NCBI GenBank assembly: GCA_934096585.1
Contig: CAKOMG010000001.1
Coordinates: 124,001 to 188,000, forward strand
Direction: 5' to 3'
From: an uncultured Bacilli bacterium
GTDB lineage: Bacteria; Bacillota_I; Bacilli_A; ML615J-28; CAG-698
DNA length: 64,000 nt
Below the pieces are notes generated by a model that searched no databases, had not been told where the DNA came from, and saw only the letters and a program-made list of their open reading frames with translations. The position numbers and the translations under genes are program-made. Below are positions 53,766 to 63,254 of the stretch, piece after piece (within the stretch, counting starts at the first letter, position 1; every line of letters begins with the position of its first letter).

Positions 53766-55469
53766 TTATCCATGAAGATGAAATTTTGAAGCATTAAATA
53801 CACGATAAGCATAACAAATTTGGTCAGATGCATTTACGCGCTCTGATGCTTGGTATAAGTAAATATAATATTTACCCGCAACTGTTGGTGTATACTCTAA
53901 CATTTCAACGTTACTAATACCACATGCTTTAATAGCTACTAAATTACCACTACTATCTAGAACTTTAATATCATAATCTGTGTAATTTACACTTCCTACT
54001 GCTCCAGTACAGTTAATTAAAGAAGCCATTGTTACTTTTAACGTGTCTCCAACCTCTAGATTAGCAACACCACCATAGAAAGTATCTCCTCTTTTACCCG
54101 ATGTATTAGAATACCTTCTAATTTTAAATGATGAATCTAGGGAATTCAAGTAATTATACATTCCCGCTCCCTCTTTTTCCGAGAATCCATTATCCTCATA
54201 ACTAATATCGTTCATATCACTACAACAAGTAATATAAGCAATTACTTTGTCTGCATCAGTTTTATATGAAGGTATTTTTTCATATAATAATGCAACACTA
54301 CCAGTCATAAATGCCGTTGCAACACTTGTACCAGATATTGGCGAAGAATATCCAGGAACAAGTATAGTATCTCCAGGCGCTACTACGACTGGTTTAGGGG
54401 GACATAAGTCGGCAACTTTATAATTAGATGTAGTCATAGCATCTCCAGTACTCATCGCTGAACCTACTGATAATACGTTATAACCCATAGCTGGATTAGA
54501 AACCATAGCATTTCCCTCTCCATTGTTTCCAACCGAAGCACAAATCATAACATCGTATGTTTTTACGATATAATCAGCGAATGCCGATTCAGATCCATAT
54601 GTTCCATCCGCAAAAGTATTACCAAATGACATATTAATGACGTCTACGTTGCGATCAATCATCCATTCAACTTCATTTGTCATAGTAACATGTAACTGTG
54701 CACTAAGTATTTTGGCATCACATGCAATACCAAATATACCAGCGAATGTACATGCCATTTGTGATGCATGTTCTCCTGGAAGATCCGTAAAACCAAGTTG
54801 ATTTAATGTAGTTACATCAATACCTCCAAAGTTAGCTCTACTCGTGTCGACTAGACCTAAGTCAAGAATACCAATAACAACACCCTCGCCTGTATATACT
54901 CTGTTTTTATATATATCTTGTTCTCCCATAAAATACAAGTGTGCTTGTAAGCATTCGACTCTTTCGACATGAGCGCTAGAAACATAAACTTGACTTACAT
55001 CATTATCTTTTGCTAGTTTTGTTAATATTTCATGTTTATGAGTATTGTATGCATTAATTGTATATGAATATTCAATTTGAGGTGAATATTTACTAACATA
55101 TACTCTTTCATAATCAGTCATTTTTTGATTCATAAGATATTCATTATTTTTGGCAGTATAGTACTCTTTAGCTCTAGCACGATACTTCGTTTTATATTCT
55201 TCGACTTCTTCGTAGGTTGCATCCTCGTCAATTTCTTCTTTATAGTTATAAAAAGGTTCATAATCATATAGGGTCTTAATTACCACTTGATTTGCTTCTT
55301 GCGACATATCAATTATGTCACCTTTTTCATCTATATCGGTTGCAGTATCATTTACTAATACACCATCTTCGAATACAATTTTACCATAGTCAATAGAAGT
55401 AATTTCAGATGTCCAAAAACATAGAGTGGCAAGTACTGCCAAAAATAACTTTTTAATAATTTGCGTCAT
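53766..55469 (-). CDS. Secreted subtilisin-like serine protease (S8)
   Basis: A 567-residue exported protease from ATG 55469 (MTQIIKKLFLAVLATLCF), chosen because AAGGGG lies six bases upstream. The signal peptide covers about residues 1-25, followed by an acidic, Tyr/Glu/Lys-rich pro-region to about 185. The catalytic domain has all three residues: Asp203 in IGILDLGLVD, His234 in GEHASQMAC and Ser382 in SGTSVATAF, with oxyanion Asn316 in SVGNNGEGN. The Asp and His motifs differ from the usual DTG and HGT. The C-terminal 120 residues look like a beta P-domain or pre-peptidase domain. It follows an ECF sigma/membrane protein pair, which may control it. Confidence 0.87.
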   Translation of the reverse strand: MTQIIKKLFLAVLATLCFWTSEITSIDYGKIVFEDGVLVNDTATDIDEKGDIIDMSQEANQVVIKTLYDYEPFYNYKEEIDEDATYEEVEEYKTKYRARAKEYYTAKNNEYLMNQKMTDYERVYVSKYSPQIEYSYTINAYNTHKHEILTKLAKDNDVSQVYVSSAHVERVECLQAHLYFMGEQDIYKNRVYTGEGVVIGILDLGLVDTSRANFGGIDVTTLNQLGFTDLPGEHASQMACTFAGIFGIACDAKILSAQLHVTMTNEVEWMIDRNVDVINMSFGNTFADGTYGSESAFADYIVKTYDVMICASVGNNGEGNAMVSNPAMGYNVLSVGSAMSTGDAMTTSNYKVADLCPPKPVVVAPGDTILVPGYSSPISGTSVATAFMTGSVALLYEKIPSYKTDADKVIAYITCCSDMNDISYEDNGFSEKEGAGMYNYLNSLDSSFKIRRYSNTSGKRGDTFYGGVANLEVGDTLKVTMASLINCTGAVGSVNYTDYDIKVLDSSGNLVAIKACGISNVEMLEYTPTVAGKYYIYLYQASERVNASDQICYAYRVFNASKFHLHG

Positions 55470-55524
55470 ATTTTTCCCCTTCGACAATATATACGTAAAA
55501 AAAGCCAAAAAGTGGGAAAAAAAA

Positions 55525-55548
55525 GAAACTTTTTCGAAAAAAAGTTTC
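55525..55548 (-). terminator. Intrinsic terminator between the membrane protein and protease genes
   Basis: Perfect 10-bp stem GAAACTTTTT/AAAAAGTTTC with a 4-base loop, followed on the minus strand by eight T. It overlaps the stop of the membrane-protein gene and would end or attenuate sigma-operon transcription before the protease. Confidence 0.75.
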
Positions 55549-56146
55549 ATTTTTGTAAACTATAGTTAGTAATCTGTTCTCCGATTTGCAATGAGAACTC
55601 AATAGTATGAATAGCATTATCATCTTTAAATTTAGCTAATGTTCCATAGCACTGATTGCTTATTTCTCTAGTAGAAGATGGTAAAATAATAGTAATGTTC
55701 GCTTTTCTATTTGTTAGTAATGAATAAAAGTAAATGACATAACCAGTTCCATCGTTTTCTTTAGTATGCCCTTCAAAGATATAAAGCTTAGTATTAGCAT
55801 CATATGCTATTACATCATACTTATTAAAATCAACAACACTAAATTCTGATACGAAATAATTTTCTAATCCCGGATAGATCACAGCACTATTATTATGCAT
55901 ACTAAAACATTTTCCAATAACCACACATAATATTACAACACAACATGCTAAACTTACAGATAACCATTTAGTCGCAATTTTAAATGGATTTTTATTTTGT
56001 TTATAATCAGAAAGATTTTGCTTTTCTTGGATTAATGTACCATTCTTTTCTAAATAATTGTCATATATTTGTTTAAAATCAACATCAAACTTATAATTCT
56101 TATCTAAATCATCTAATAGTATTTTTTTTATCTCTTTTTTTCTCAT
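55547..56146 (-). CDS. Putative anti-sigma factor, single-pass membrane protein
   Basis: A 199-residue protein: a cytosolic N-terminus of about 68 residues rich in Lys, Asp and Asn (DDLDKNYKFDVDFKQIYDNYLEK), one transmembrane helix (WLSVSLACCVVILCVVIGKCF, residues about 63-83) and an extracellular domain of about 115 residues with no recognisable family. Its ATG overlaps the sigma gene stop by four bases (ATGA). This size, topology and coupling to an ECF sigma gene are those of anti-sigma factors, but no zinc-binding HxxxCxxC motif is present, so the role is inferred from context. Confidence 0.65.
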   Translation of the reverse strand: MRKKEIKKILLDDLDKNYKFDVDFKQIYDNYLEKNGTLIQEKQNLSDYKQNKNPFKIATKWLSVSLACCVVILCVVIGKCFSMHNNSAVIYPGLENYFVSEFSVVDFNKYDVIAYDANTKLYIFEGHTKENDGTGYVIYFYSLLTNRKANITIILPSSTREISNQCYGTLAKFKDDNAIHTIEFSLQIGEQITNYSLQK

Positions 56147-56649
56147 TTTCTCTTTATCCTCTTAATTATGTTCATCGCTTTTTTATAGTTCTTCTCGTAA
56201 ATATCTTTTACCTTTTCTATGGAAATATTCATAATTCGTGCAATATTTTCAAAAGGCAAATTATAAACAAATTTGAAAACTAAAATATAATAACATTCGA
56301 ACCCAATTATCCCCTCAAGCAAAGAGACATCTCTCATCTTATACGATACATATAAAGTATTAAATTTCACAACATTTGGACTCTTACGTTGATATAAATT
56401 CCTTAAGTATTTTTTGGTCATCGCAAATACCCAAACACTTAGTTCTTTAGCATCACCACTAAAATCCCAAATATGCTCAATTATATAGCTCAAAATATCT
56501 TGTGTACACTCTTTAGCCCACGGTCTAGATAGACTATAGCGCACCGCAATACTATGAACCATTCCACAATACCGCTCAACAATCTTGTTTATAGCGTCCT
56601 GTGACCCATATTTTGCCGCAAGTAAAATTTTGTTTGTAATGTCTTTCAT
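56143..56649 (-). CDS. ECF-family RNA polymerase sigma factor
   Basis: A 168-residue sigma factor from ATG 56649 (MKDITNKILLAAKYG). Region 2 is seen in GSQDAINKIVERYCGMVHSIAVRYSL and CTQDILSYIIEHIWDFSGDAKELSVWVFAMTKKYL. Region 4 is seen in NLPFENIARIMNISIEKVKDIYEKNYKKAM, the HTH that reads the -35 element. The linker is short, as in ECF factors. Upstream ATGs at 56667 and 56694 lie in the -10 box or before it, so they are outside the message. The next gene is a membrane protein of anti-sigma layout, and a secreted protease follows. Confidence 0.85.
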   Translation of the reverse strand: MKDITNKILLAAKYGSQDAINKIVERYCGMVHSIAVRYSLSRPWAKECTQDILSYIIEHIWDFSGDAKELSVWVFAMTKKYLRNLYQRKSPNVVKFNTLYVSYKMRDVSLLEGIIGFECYYILVFKFVYNLPFENIARIMNISIEKVKDIYEKNYKKAMNIIKRIKRK

Positions 56650-56665
56650 TAACTTTACCGACCTC

Positions 56666-56694
56666 ATTATATCAAAATTAAAAAATAAATGCAA
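56666..56694 (-). promoter_or_regulatory. Possible promoter of the ECF sigma gene
   Basis: On the minus strand: extended -10 TGA-TATAAT (hexamer 56666-56671), a 17-base spacer, and a poor -35 TTGCAT (56689-56694). Transcription would start about ten bases before ATG 56649. Confidence 0.5.
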
Positions 56695-56879
56695 TATCTA
56701 AAATAAAAATTATTTGTTATTTTTAAACTTATTTTTATAAAAAATTGTTAAAAAAAGTCGAAAAAAGAACTAGTTATATTATGTTATGATATCTCTAAAG
56801 TAGACACTAAATAATGGATCTTTCTTTTTAAATTAATATTTTATCACAAATTATTTAAATTCCAATAGTCAACTAAAAA

Positions 56880-56900
56880 AGAGGCTTATTTTAAGCCTCT
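56880..56900 (-). terminator. Intrinsic terminator of the GHL10 lipoprotein gene
   Basis: Perfect 9-bp stem AGAGGCTTA/TAAGCCTCT with a 3-base loop and a TTTTTT tail on the minus strand. It contains the stop codon at 56891. Confidence 0.85.
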
Positions 56901-59548
56901 AAATATTTACTAGCCATTGTTTTTGGAGTATTTATTTTAGTATTCCAATATTCTTTGACTCTCATTAATCCCGAATATTGAACACTTGATGAATCATTTG
57001 TGAATGTCTTAAGTGAAGTATAGTTATAGAAAGAAACACCTTTACAATTCTTTAATTTAGTTGTATATAGTATTTGATTAGATACTTCATAACTTTCCTT
57101 GCCCCAAGAGTAATTTGAGTTAGGTGTAGCCATATATAATCCAATACCACTATATAAATTTACATTAGTTCCTTCTACTACTTTATCCCACCAGTCCATA
57201 ACATCAGCGTATCCCGCAATACTATGTGTAAATGCCCAATAAGATTGTGGAAGGATATAATCAATCCATTCTTGAGTAACCCAATACTTACTATCGCAGA
57301 ATAAATATGAACTATAATGTTCTTGTCCTCTTGTATTTGATCCACTATCTTTTGACCCATTACCATTGCGATAAATACCTGTAGGTGAAATACCTAATTG
57401 TACAGCTCTTTTATATTGTGAGTTAAATGAACTAATTTCTTCATGAAGTTTTCTAATTAACTCATTGACATTATGTCTACGCCAATTCTTTTTATCACTA
57501 GCACTTGTTTTACTATATCCTCCATATTTATCAATGTATTGTTCATATTCTTTTTGGTCAGGTTCTGAAAGTACAGAAATATTTGAAGACATTTGTGCGT
57601 AGAAATAGTCATCAAAGTGAATAGCATCTACATCATAATTTTTCATTACTTCTAAACATACTTTGACAACATAATCTTGAACTTCTGTTTTTGCAGGGTC
57701 TAGAATTGCACCATGTGACTTTCCTTGATAATAAGTAAGCAAGATATTGTCAGGATTGCTTGCTGGATTTTCTGGATAATTTACATACTTAGCCGCAATT
57801 TCACTTGTTTTGATATTTAAATCATAACCATATGTTGCGATACGATATGGGTTAAGCCAAGCATGGAATTCAATATTACGCTTATGGCATTCTTCAATAA
57901 ACCATGTCAAATAATCCCAACTACCAAATGACTCATATGTTCCATATTCACTGCTAATTGGAGCAAGTTTAGTACGATAGAAGGCATTATTATGAGTTCT
58001 AATATGGAAAATAATACAATTCATATTGTATGACTCTAAGAAGTCAAGTACATTATTTAGAGTGTTCTTCATAGTTGTTTGGTCAGTGCTAGGATTAAAG
58101 TTCCCCGCAAACGAAGAAACCCATGCAGCACGCAACTGTTCATCTGGTTGAACATATTGATTTGGAATTGTTACCGCAACATTTGAATCCATATATGTTA
58201 CTGTTTTTCCGCTATATACTAAATTTTCAAGTTTATAATTTGTTGCTTGCCATCTAGCTTCTAAAACAATTGATGTTTTATAAGTAAAGACAAATGTATT
58301 ATTTACTAATGCATTGTTATAATACCAACCTAAGAACTTATATCCAACTCTTGTTAAAGTAGGTAATGTAACTTTCTCATTATATGTAACTGTAACATTT
58401 TGATATTTTATTTCCTCACAATTAGTATTAAATGCTATTTCATAAGTTACATTTTCATTCCATTTGGCATAAAGTGTAACATCACCTTGACTATGAGATT
58501 TAATTATTGTAACTTCTTCTCCACTAAAATCTTCATTTAAGTACCATCCACCAAATGTCTTACTAAGAGGTTTAGGTAATGTAATATCATTATCTTGATA
58601 TGTGTATGATGATACACCAGGTAAGTTTAGAGTAGGATATTTATAGAAACCATCACCATAATAATCTAAATATCCCGCAGGATCATTTATAATATAACGA
58701 TAGAAATCTAAAATACCATATGTATATCCCCCTTCGCCACCAAAGCGATTGTTATTCGCACATATTTTTGTTTTAACCCAATAACTCAAATTATACCACT
58801 TATCTTTATAAGTTTTAGAGTTAAAGAAATAATCATTGTTATTTGCATCAATATCATTATTGTATAATAATTTATTTTCACCTTCAAATTGTCCACCAAC
58901 ATAATTTGTCCATGTACCTTTGAATCCATTTATTTTTCCAGTTCCATACATAAATGTGCTTAAGCCTTCCGTTGGGTTAACAAAACTATAAAAATCTGTT
59001 AAGAAGGCTGTTACATATTCATCTTTATCTAAATAACCCCAAGAACCACCATTTAATTCATAGTTAATGTGATATTCTGTAGTGTCAGCTTCATATATCG
59101 GTCTAACTTCCAAATCAGAAATGACATTAGAAAAATCATTATCCCATCCCGTAAATAAGAATCCTTCTACTTTTGGTGGGATTGGTGCTGTTGCACTATG
59201 TCCTTCTTTTACTGTTTCCATCTTAAGTAGATTATCGTCACGGTCAAAAAACTTTACAGTATACGTTGTTAAAACGGCATTTTCTTCCCATTTAGCTTTT
59301 AATGTAATGTTATTTTCAATTTTTGTTGAAGGAAAATCAAAAAGCACATCATCTAAATACCATCCTTTAAATTCATAGTTTTCTTTTACAGGATCTATAG
59401 GTGCCGTTGCATACTCTCCTGTTTTTATTTTTTGGCTTTCTATTGTTGTACCACCATCACTATCAAATGTAACAGTTTTGTATGAAACAATACATCCACT
59501 AAATAAAAATACAAAAATTAATAAAAAACTTAATAATATTTTTTTCAT
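56891..59548 (-). CDS. Lipoprotein with InlB-type repeats and GHL10 glycosyl-hydrolase-like domain
   Basis: An 885-residue cell-surface lipoprotein. Its signal MKKILLSFLLIFVFLFSGC has the lipobox Cys at 19. Residues about 25-440 hold InlB/Listeria-Bacteroides repeats (VTFDSDGGTTIESQKIKTGEYA style, and ELNGGSWGYL). The last 430 residues are a GHL10/YngK-type domain (LRAAWVSSFAGNF, HAWLNPYRIATYG, DAIHFDDYFYAQM, QLGISPTGIYRN, WIDYILPQSYWAF). GHL10 proteins are believed to be glycoside hydrolases, probably on cell-wall or host glycans; the substrate is unproven. It is the first of three tandem paralogues and has its own promoter and terminator. Confidence 0.85.
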   Translation of the reverse strand: MKKILLSFLLIFVFLFSGCIVSYKTVTFDSDGGTTIESQKIKTGEYATAPIDPVKENYEFKGWYLDDVLFDFPSTKIENNITLKAKWEENAVLTTYTVKFFDRDDNLLKMETVKEGHSATAPIPPKVEGFLFTGWDNDFSNVISDLEVRPIYEADTTEYHINYELNGGSWGYLDKDEYVTAFLTDFYSFVNPTEGLSTFMYGTGKINGFKGTWTNYVGGQFEGENKLLYNNDIDANNNDYFFNSKTYKDKWYNLSYWVKTKICANNNRFGGEGGYTYGILDFYRYIINDPAGYLDYYGDGFYKYPTLNLPGVSSYTYQDNDITLPKPLSKTFGGWYLNEDFSGEEVTIIKSHSQGDVTLYAKWNENVTYEIAFNTNCEEIKYQNVTVTYNEKVTLPTLTRVGYKFLGWYYNNALVNNTFVFTYKTSIVLEARWQATNYKLENLVYSGKTVTYMDSNVAVTIPNQYVQPDEQLRAAWVSSFAGNFNPSTDQTTMKNTLNNVLDFLESYNMNCIIFHIRTHNNAFYRTKLAPISSEYGTYESFGSWDYLTWFIEECHKRNIEFHAWLNPYRIATYGYDLNIKTSEIAAKYVNYPENPASNPDNILLTYYQGKSHGAILDPAKTEVQDYVVKVCLEVMKNYDVDAIHFDDYFYAQMSSNISVLSEPDQKEYEQYIDKYGGYSKTSASDKKNWRRHNVNELIRKLHEEISSFNSQYKRAVQLGISPTGIYRNGNGSKDSGSNTRGQEHYSSYLFCDSKYWVTQEWIDYILPQSYWAFTHSIAGYADVMDWWDKVVEGTNVNLYSGIGLYMATPNSNYSWGKESYEVSNQILYTTKLKNCKGVSFYNYTSLKTFTNDSSSVQYSGLMRVKEYWNTKINTPKTMASKYLEA

Positions 59549-59573
59549 ATCCTTATCCTTTCTCTATACTATA

Positions 59574-59602
59574 ATTATATCAAAATATACTTAATTTTTC
59601 AA
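59574..59602 (-). promoter_or_regulatory. Promoter of the GHL10 lipoprotein gene
   Basis: On the minus strand: -35 TTGAAA (59597-59602), a 17-base spacer, and -10 TATAAT (59574-59579) with TGA before it. AAGGAT lies before the ATG at 59548. Confidence 0.7.
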
Positions 59603-59820
59603 TAATAATAAGAATCCATTTAATGGAAATTTAATGTAAATAATTTTTATTATTATTTTTAATTATTCATGTATTTAGATACTTAAATTACTCAAAAATA
59701 AGCCTAAAATTTTAGTTTAAATCCCTTTTTATAACTTAAACTATTAACTTTATCGTTTACTGAAAAATCATAAATAAAGCAAAAAAAGAAAGGCACATTT
59801 CGTATTTTTTGCAAAATATA
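59603..59820. other. Gap between GHL10 genes
   Basis: About 220 bases of AT-rich sequence with no coding frame. Beyond the flanking promoter and terminator I see nothing in it. Confidence 0.4.
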
Positions 59821-59852
59821 AAAGACTTAAGCAATTTTTTGCTTAAGTCTTT
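59821..59852 (-). terminator. Intrinsic terminator of the GHL10 operon
   Basis: Perfect 14-bp stem AAAGACTTAAGCAA/TTGCTTAAGTCTTT around a 4-base loop, with a T-rich tail on the minus strand, just after the stop at 59857. Confidence 0.85.
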
Positions 59853-59856
59853 ATTT

Positions 59857-61209
59857 CTATTTACTAGCCATTGTATCAGGAGTTTTAACTTGTTTAGTCC
59901 AATATTCTTTACGTATTCTATCTAATCCTTTATAAGCTAAAGCAGTTTGATCTCCAATAATTGTCACTAATGCTCTAAAACTAAAAATACAAGTTCCTTT
60001 CACGTTTTTTAAACTATTGCAATACAATACTTCATCACTTGCTTCATATGGATTTGTTTTCCAAGAGTGAGTATTTAGACTTGATTGTGACATATATATT
60101 CCCATACCACTATATAAATTAACTTTTTTGTTTTCAACAACTTTATTCCACCATCCCATTACATCGGCGTATCCAGCAACAGGGTGAGTGAAACCCCAAT
60201 ATGATTGCGGAATAATGTAATCAATCCATTCATTATCCACCCACTTCTTACTATCGCAAAATAAATATGAATTTAAATGATCTTGTCCAACAGTATTTGA
60301 TCCATTTGTTATTGCAGTTCCTTTTTTATCATAAGTAACTTTACCATCACCATTACTATAAATACCTGTTGGAGAAATGCCTAATTGTACATGCTTATTT
60401 AAAGCTTTATTAAAACTTCTAATAGACGTTGATAGATTGTAAATAAATCTATTCACATTATCTCTACGCCAATTCTTTTTGTCTTTTGCATTATCAGCTT
60501 TATAAGATGTTTTAAAATTATTAATGTAAGCTTCATAATCTTTTTGATCTGCTTCTTGTAATACATCAATATTAGGAGACATTTGAGCATAAAAATAATC
60601 ATCAAAATGAATAGCATCAATATCATAATTTTTCATCAACTCTAAACATACATCAATGATGTAATCCTGTACTTCATCTAAAGCAGGATTTAAAATAGCT
60701 CCTTTAGAATTTGTAATTAAGATATTTTCTGGTTTACTTGCGGGGTTAAGTGGATAATCTTTATAAGTTGCTGCGATTTCTTCTACAGTAACATCATCAC
60801 TATAACCACTTGACTTAATGCGATAAGGATTAAGCCATGCATGAAATTCAATATTTCTTTTATGGCATTCTTCAATAAACCATTCTAAATAATCAAATGT
60901 ATCAAATGATTCATATGTTCCAAAATGTTCATCAATTGGAGCATATTGTGTTTTATAATAAGCATTGTTATTAGTTCTTACGTGGAATACGATGGCATTC
61001 ATATTAAACATTTCTAAATAGCCAAGTACTTTAAGTAAATTTTTTTGCATTTGTTCTTTTTCAGGTGTTGCTTCAAAGTCATTAACGATATAAGAAACCC
61101 ATGCTGCTCTAAAATATGGATTTGTTTCTTGATAGTTTTCTTCTATCATTACATTTTCATCACTGTTTCTAAATGTCACTTCAACATTATCAATAATTAA
61201 TTTTTCCAT
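59857..61209 (-). CDS. GHL10 glycosyl-hydrolase-like protein without a signal peptide
   Basis: A 450-residue paralogue that is nearly all GHL10 domain (FRAAWVSYIVNDFEAT, HAWLNPYRIKSSG, DAIHFDDYFYAQMSPN, GISPTGIYSNG). The N-terminus is MEKLIIDNVEVTFRNSD, with no signal sequence, whereas both neighbours are exported. A strong GGAGG lies just before the ATG, inside the end of the upstream gene (13-base overlap), so it is truly coupled and not a frame-shifted domain. It may be cytosolic, or exported by another route. The C-terminal VKTPDTMASK is nearly the same as INTPKTMASK in the lipoprotein paralogue. Confidence 0.85.
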   Translation of the reverse strand: MEKLIIDNVEVTFRNSDENVMIEENYQETNPYFRAAWVSYIVNDFEATPEKEQMQKNLLKVLGYLEMFNMNAIVFHVRTNNNAYYKTQYAPIDEHFGTYESFDTFDYLEWFIEECHKRNIEFHAWLNPYRIKSSGYSDDVTVEEIAATYKDYPLNPASKPENILITNSKGAILNPALDEVQDYIIDVCLELMKNYDIDAIHFDDYFYAQMSPNIDVLQEADQKDYEAYINNFKTSYKADNAKDKKNWRRDNVNRFIYNLSTSIRSFNKALNKHVQLGISPTGIYSNGDGKVTYDKKGTAITNGSNTVGQDHLNSYLFCDSKKWVDNEWIDYIIPQSYWGFTHPVAGYADVMGWWNKVVENKKVNLYSGMGIYMSQSSLNTHSWKTNPYEASDEVLYCNSLKNVKGTCIFSFRALVTIIGDQTALAYKGLDRIRKEYWTKQVKTPDTMASK

Positions 61210-63254
61210 TGTTCCTCCACATTAATTATATCATCAATCTTATCATTTATAATTGTTAATAAAATATCATTAAATTCATTTACTTTAATACGATTATAAT
61301 CAACTTTTAATACTTCTGAATAAACATTTCCATATTCATTATAAGCTTCAACTTTAAAGTAATTAGGCTTCATTTTGTCATTAAAGTTAAAATAATATTC
61401 AAGGCCTCGAAATTCATTAATCTTTTTAAAAGTGCGAACTTGTGTAAACTCTTTATTATCTAAAGAAACATATAATATGTAATTTACATCATTACCAATA
61501 ATGATATTAGCACATTTAATAGTTAAAGCTATACGTGCATTTTTACTAACGGTACCACTATAACTAAGAGATGGCATAATACCTATTGAATCTTTTGGTG
61601 AAGTAAGAGCTTCACTTGTTTTAATTTCTTTTGCTACCCCTTTAACATTTGCTTTTGAAATAGGAAATATTCTATAAGTAATGTTATCGCTATTTTCAAC
61701 TTCATCCACAAAACTTGCTTTTTTAAAGTCATTATTATAGCCTATTATTTTAATAAGTTTCTCTTCATTTTCTGTTATTCTATAGATGGCATAGTTTTTA
61801 TTTGCTTCGCTTTCATCAATTAAAATTGTATAACTTGAATTACCTTTGTAAAGATTAACACCAAAATCTGCAGCTTCAGAGTTATATCGTCTTGATACTG
61901 GATTTATAGCTTTTTCTTTCCACATATTTTCATTCACGTATTTAATATCGTCATTTTTATTACCAATTATATTCAAAGTACTATAACTATAAATGCATGC
62001 ACCCTTAATTTCTTCATACTTTGAGTTATATAAAAGCTCATAAGTGAATGTTTTTTGGCCATTTGTATACCATCCTTTATCACTATTTCCTTCTAATTGA
62101 TATAGGCCAATTCCCGTATATAAGTTCACTTTTTTATATTTTACTACATGTATCCACCAATCAACTAAATCCGCATATGGTGCAGCACTATTTTCTAGTG
62201 AACCATAAAGCTGAGGAATGATGTAATCAATCCATTCATTATCTATCCATTTTTTTGTGTCCGAATATAATGGTCCATCATAATGTGAATATCCTGTACT
62301 ATTAGATGCAAGTGGTGAAATTAATGTACCATTGTCATCATAAACATAATTGTTATTGTATGTCCCATTTCTGTACACGTCACTCGGAGATATGCCTAAT
62401 TGTACAGCTCTATTGTTTTTAATATTGAAGTCATACATAGCATTGCTTAAATCTTCAATAAACTTATCAACCTGTAATCTTCTAAAATCTTCAATATCAT
62501 TAGTATTGAACTCTTGTTTATATTTATTAAATGTTGCTTCATCATCGACATCATCAATATAAAAATAGTCATCAAAATGAATGGCATCTACATCATATTT
62601 TTCCATAACTTCAAGACATACATCAATCAAATAGTTTCTAACAAAAGGACTTCCTGGATCTAAAATTGCACCATCACTACCAATTAGCACATTATTTTCA
62701 CTAGATGCTGGATTTAATGGATATCCTAAAAATCTTTTTTTAATGCTTGCCATTGTTGTTTCCACACTGGAAATTCGATATGGATTCATCCAAGCATGAA
62801 ATTCAATACCTCTTTTATGACATTCATTTATGAACCATTCTAAATAATCCCATTTTGTGAAATCAGCAGATTTTATAAATTCTGATTTGGGCGCTAATCT
62901 TGTATCATAAAGGGCATCATTATGTGTCCTAATATGAAATAATATGGTATTAAGATTATATTTTTCCATCGTATTTAATACGCTAATTAACTCTTCTTGA
63001 AATGATTCTTTAGATGTTGTATATCCACTTATGTCACCCGCAAAAGCAGATACCCATACACCTCTAAACTCAGTTTCTTTTGTTTCATAACTTTCTAAAC
63101 GTGGAAACTTAACTTCAATATTAGTATTTTTATAAGTTAATGTTTTGCCATTTGTTTTAGTGATAGTTATGTAATCACTTGTTCCCTTTACAGGAATTAA
63201 ACTAACACATAATAAAACTATTAATACTATTAAAATTTTACTTAATTGCTTCAT
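61197..63254 (-). CDS. Secreted GHL10 glycosyl-hydrolase-like protein
   Basis: A 685-residue exported protein. The signal peptide is LSKILIVLIVLLCVSLIPVKG. The GHL10 domain spans about residues 60-430 (FRGVWVSAFAGDIS, HAWMNPYRISSVE, DAIHFDDYFYIDD, QLGISPSDVYRNG, IDYIIPQLYGSLE). It is followed by about 230 residues of beta-type sequence, probably a carbohydrate-binding or fibronectin-like module. GGAAAG precedes the ATG. Its start overlaps the end of a small membrane-protein gene by 17 bases, and its end overlaps the signal-less paralogue. Confidence 0.87.
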   Translation of the reverse strand: MKQLSKILIVLIVLLCVSLIPVKGTSDYITITKTNGKTLTYKNTNIEVKFPRLESYETKETEFRGVWVSAFAGDISGYTTSKESFQEELISVLNTMEKYNLNTILFHIRTHNDALYDTRLAPKSEFIKSADFTKWDYLEWFINECHKRGIEFHAWMNPYRISSVETTMASIKKRFLGYPLNPASSENNVLIGSDGAILDPGSPFVRNYLIDVCLEVMEKYDVDAIHFDDYFYIDDVDDEATFNKYKQEFNTNDIEDFRRLQVDKFIEDLSNAMYDFNIKNNRAVQLGISPSDVYRNGTYNNNYVYDDNGTLISPLASNSTGYSHYDGPLYSDTKKWIDNEWIDYIIPQLYGSLENSAAPYADLVDWWIHVVKYKKVNLYTGIGLYQLEGNSDKGWYTNGQKTFTYELLYNSKYEEIKGACIYSYSTLNIIGNKNDDIKYVNENMWKEKAINPVSRRYNSEAADFGVNLYKGNSSYTILIDESEANKNYAIYRITENEEKLIKIIGYNNDFKKASFVDEVENSDNITYRIFPISKANVKGVAKEIKTSEALTSPKDSIGIMPSLSYSGTVSKNARIALTIKCANIIIGNDVNYILYVSLDNKEFTQVRTFKKINEFRGLEYYFNFNDKMKPNYFKVEAYNEYGNVYSEVLKVDYNRIKVNEFNDILLTIINDKIDDIINVEEQWKN

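Noticed and set aside
59857..61209. The signal-less GHL10 gene considered as a frame-shifted C-terminal half of the upstream secreted gene
   Set aside because: It starts with its own strong GGAGG and ATG, begins at the natural N-terminus of the domain, and the upstream protein is complete with a C-terminal module of its own.
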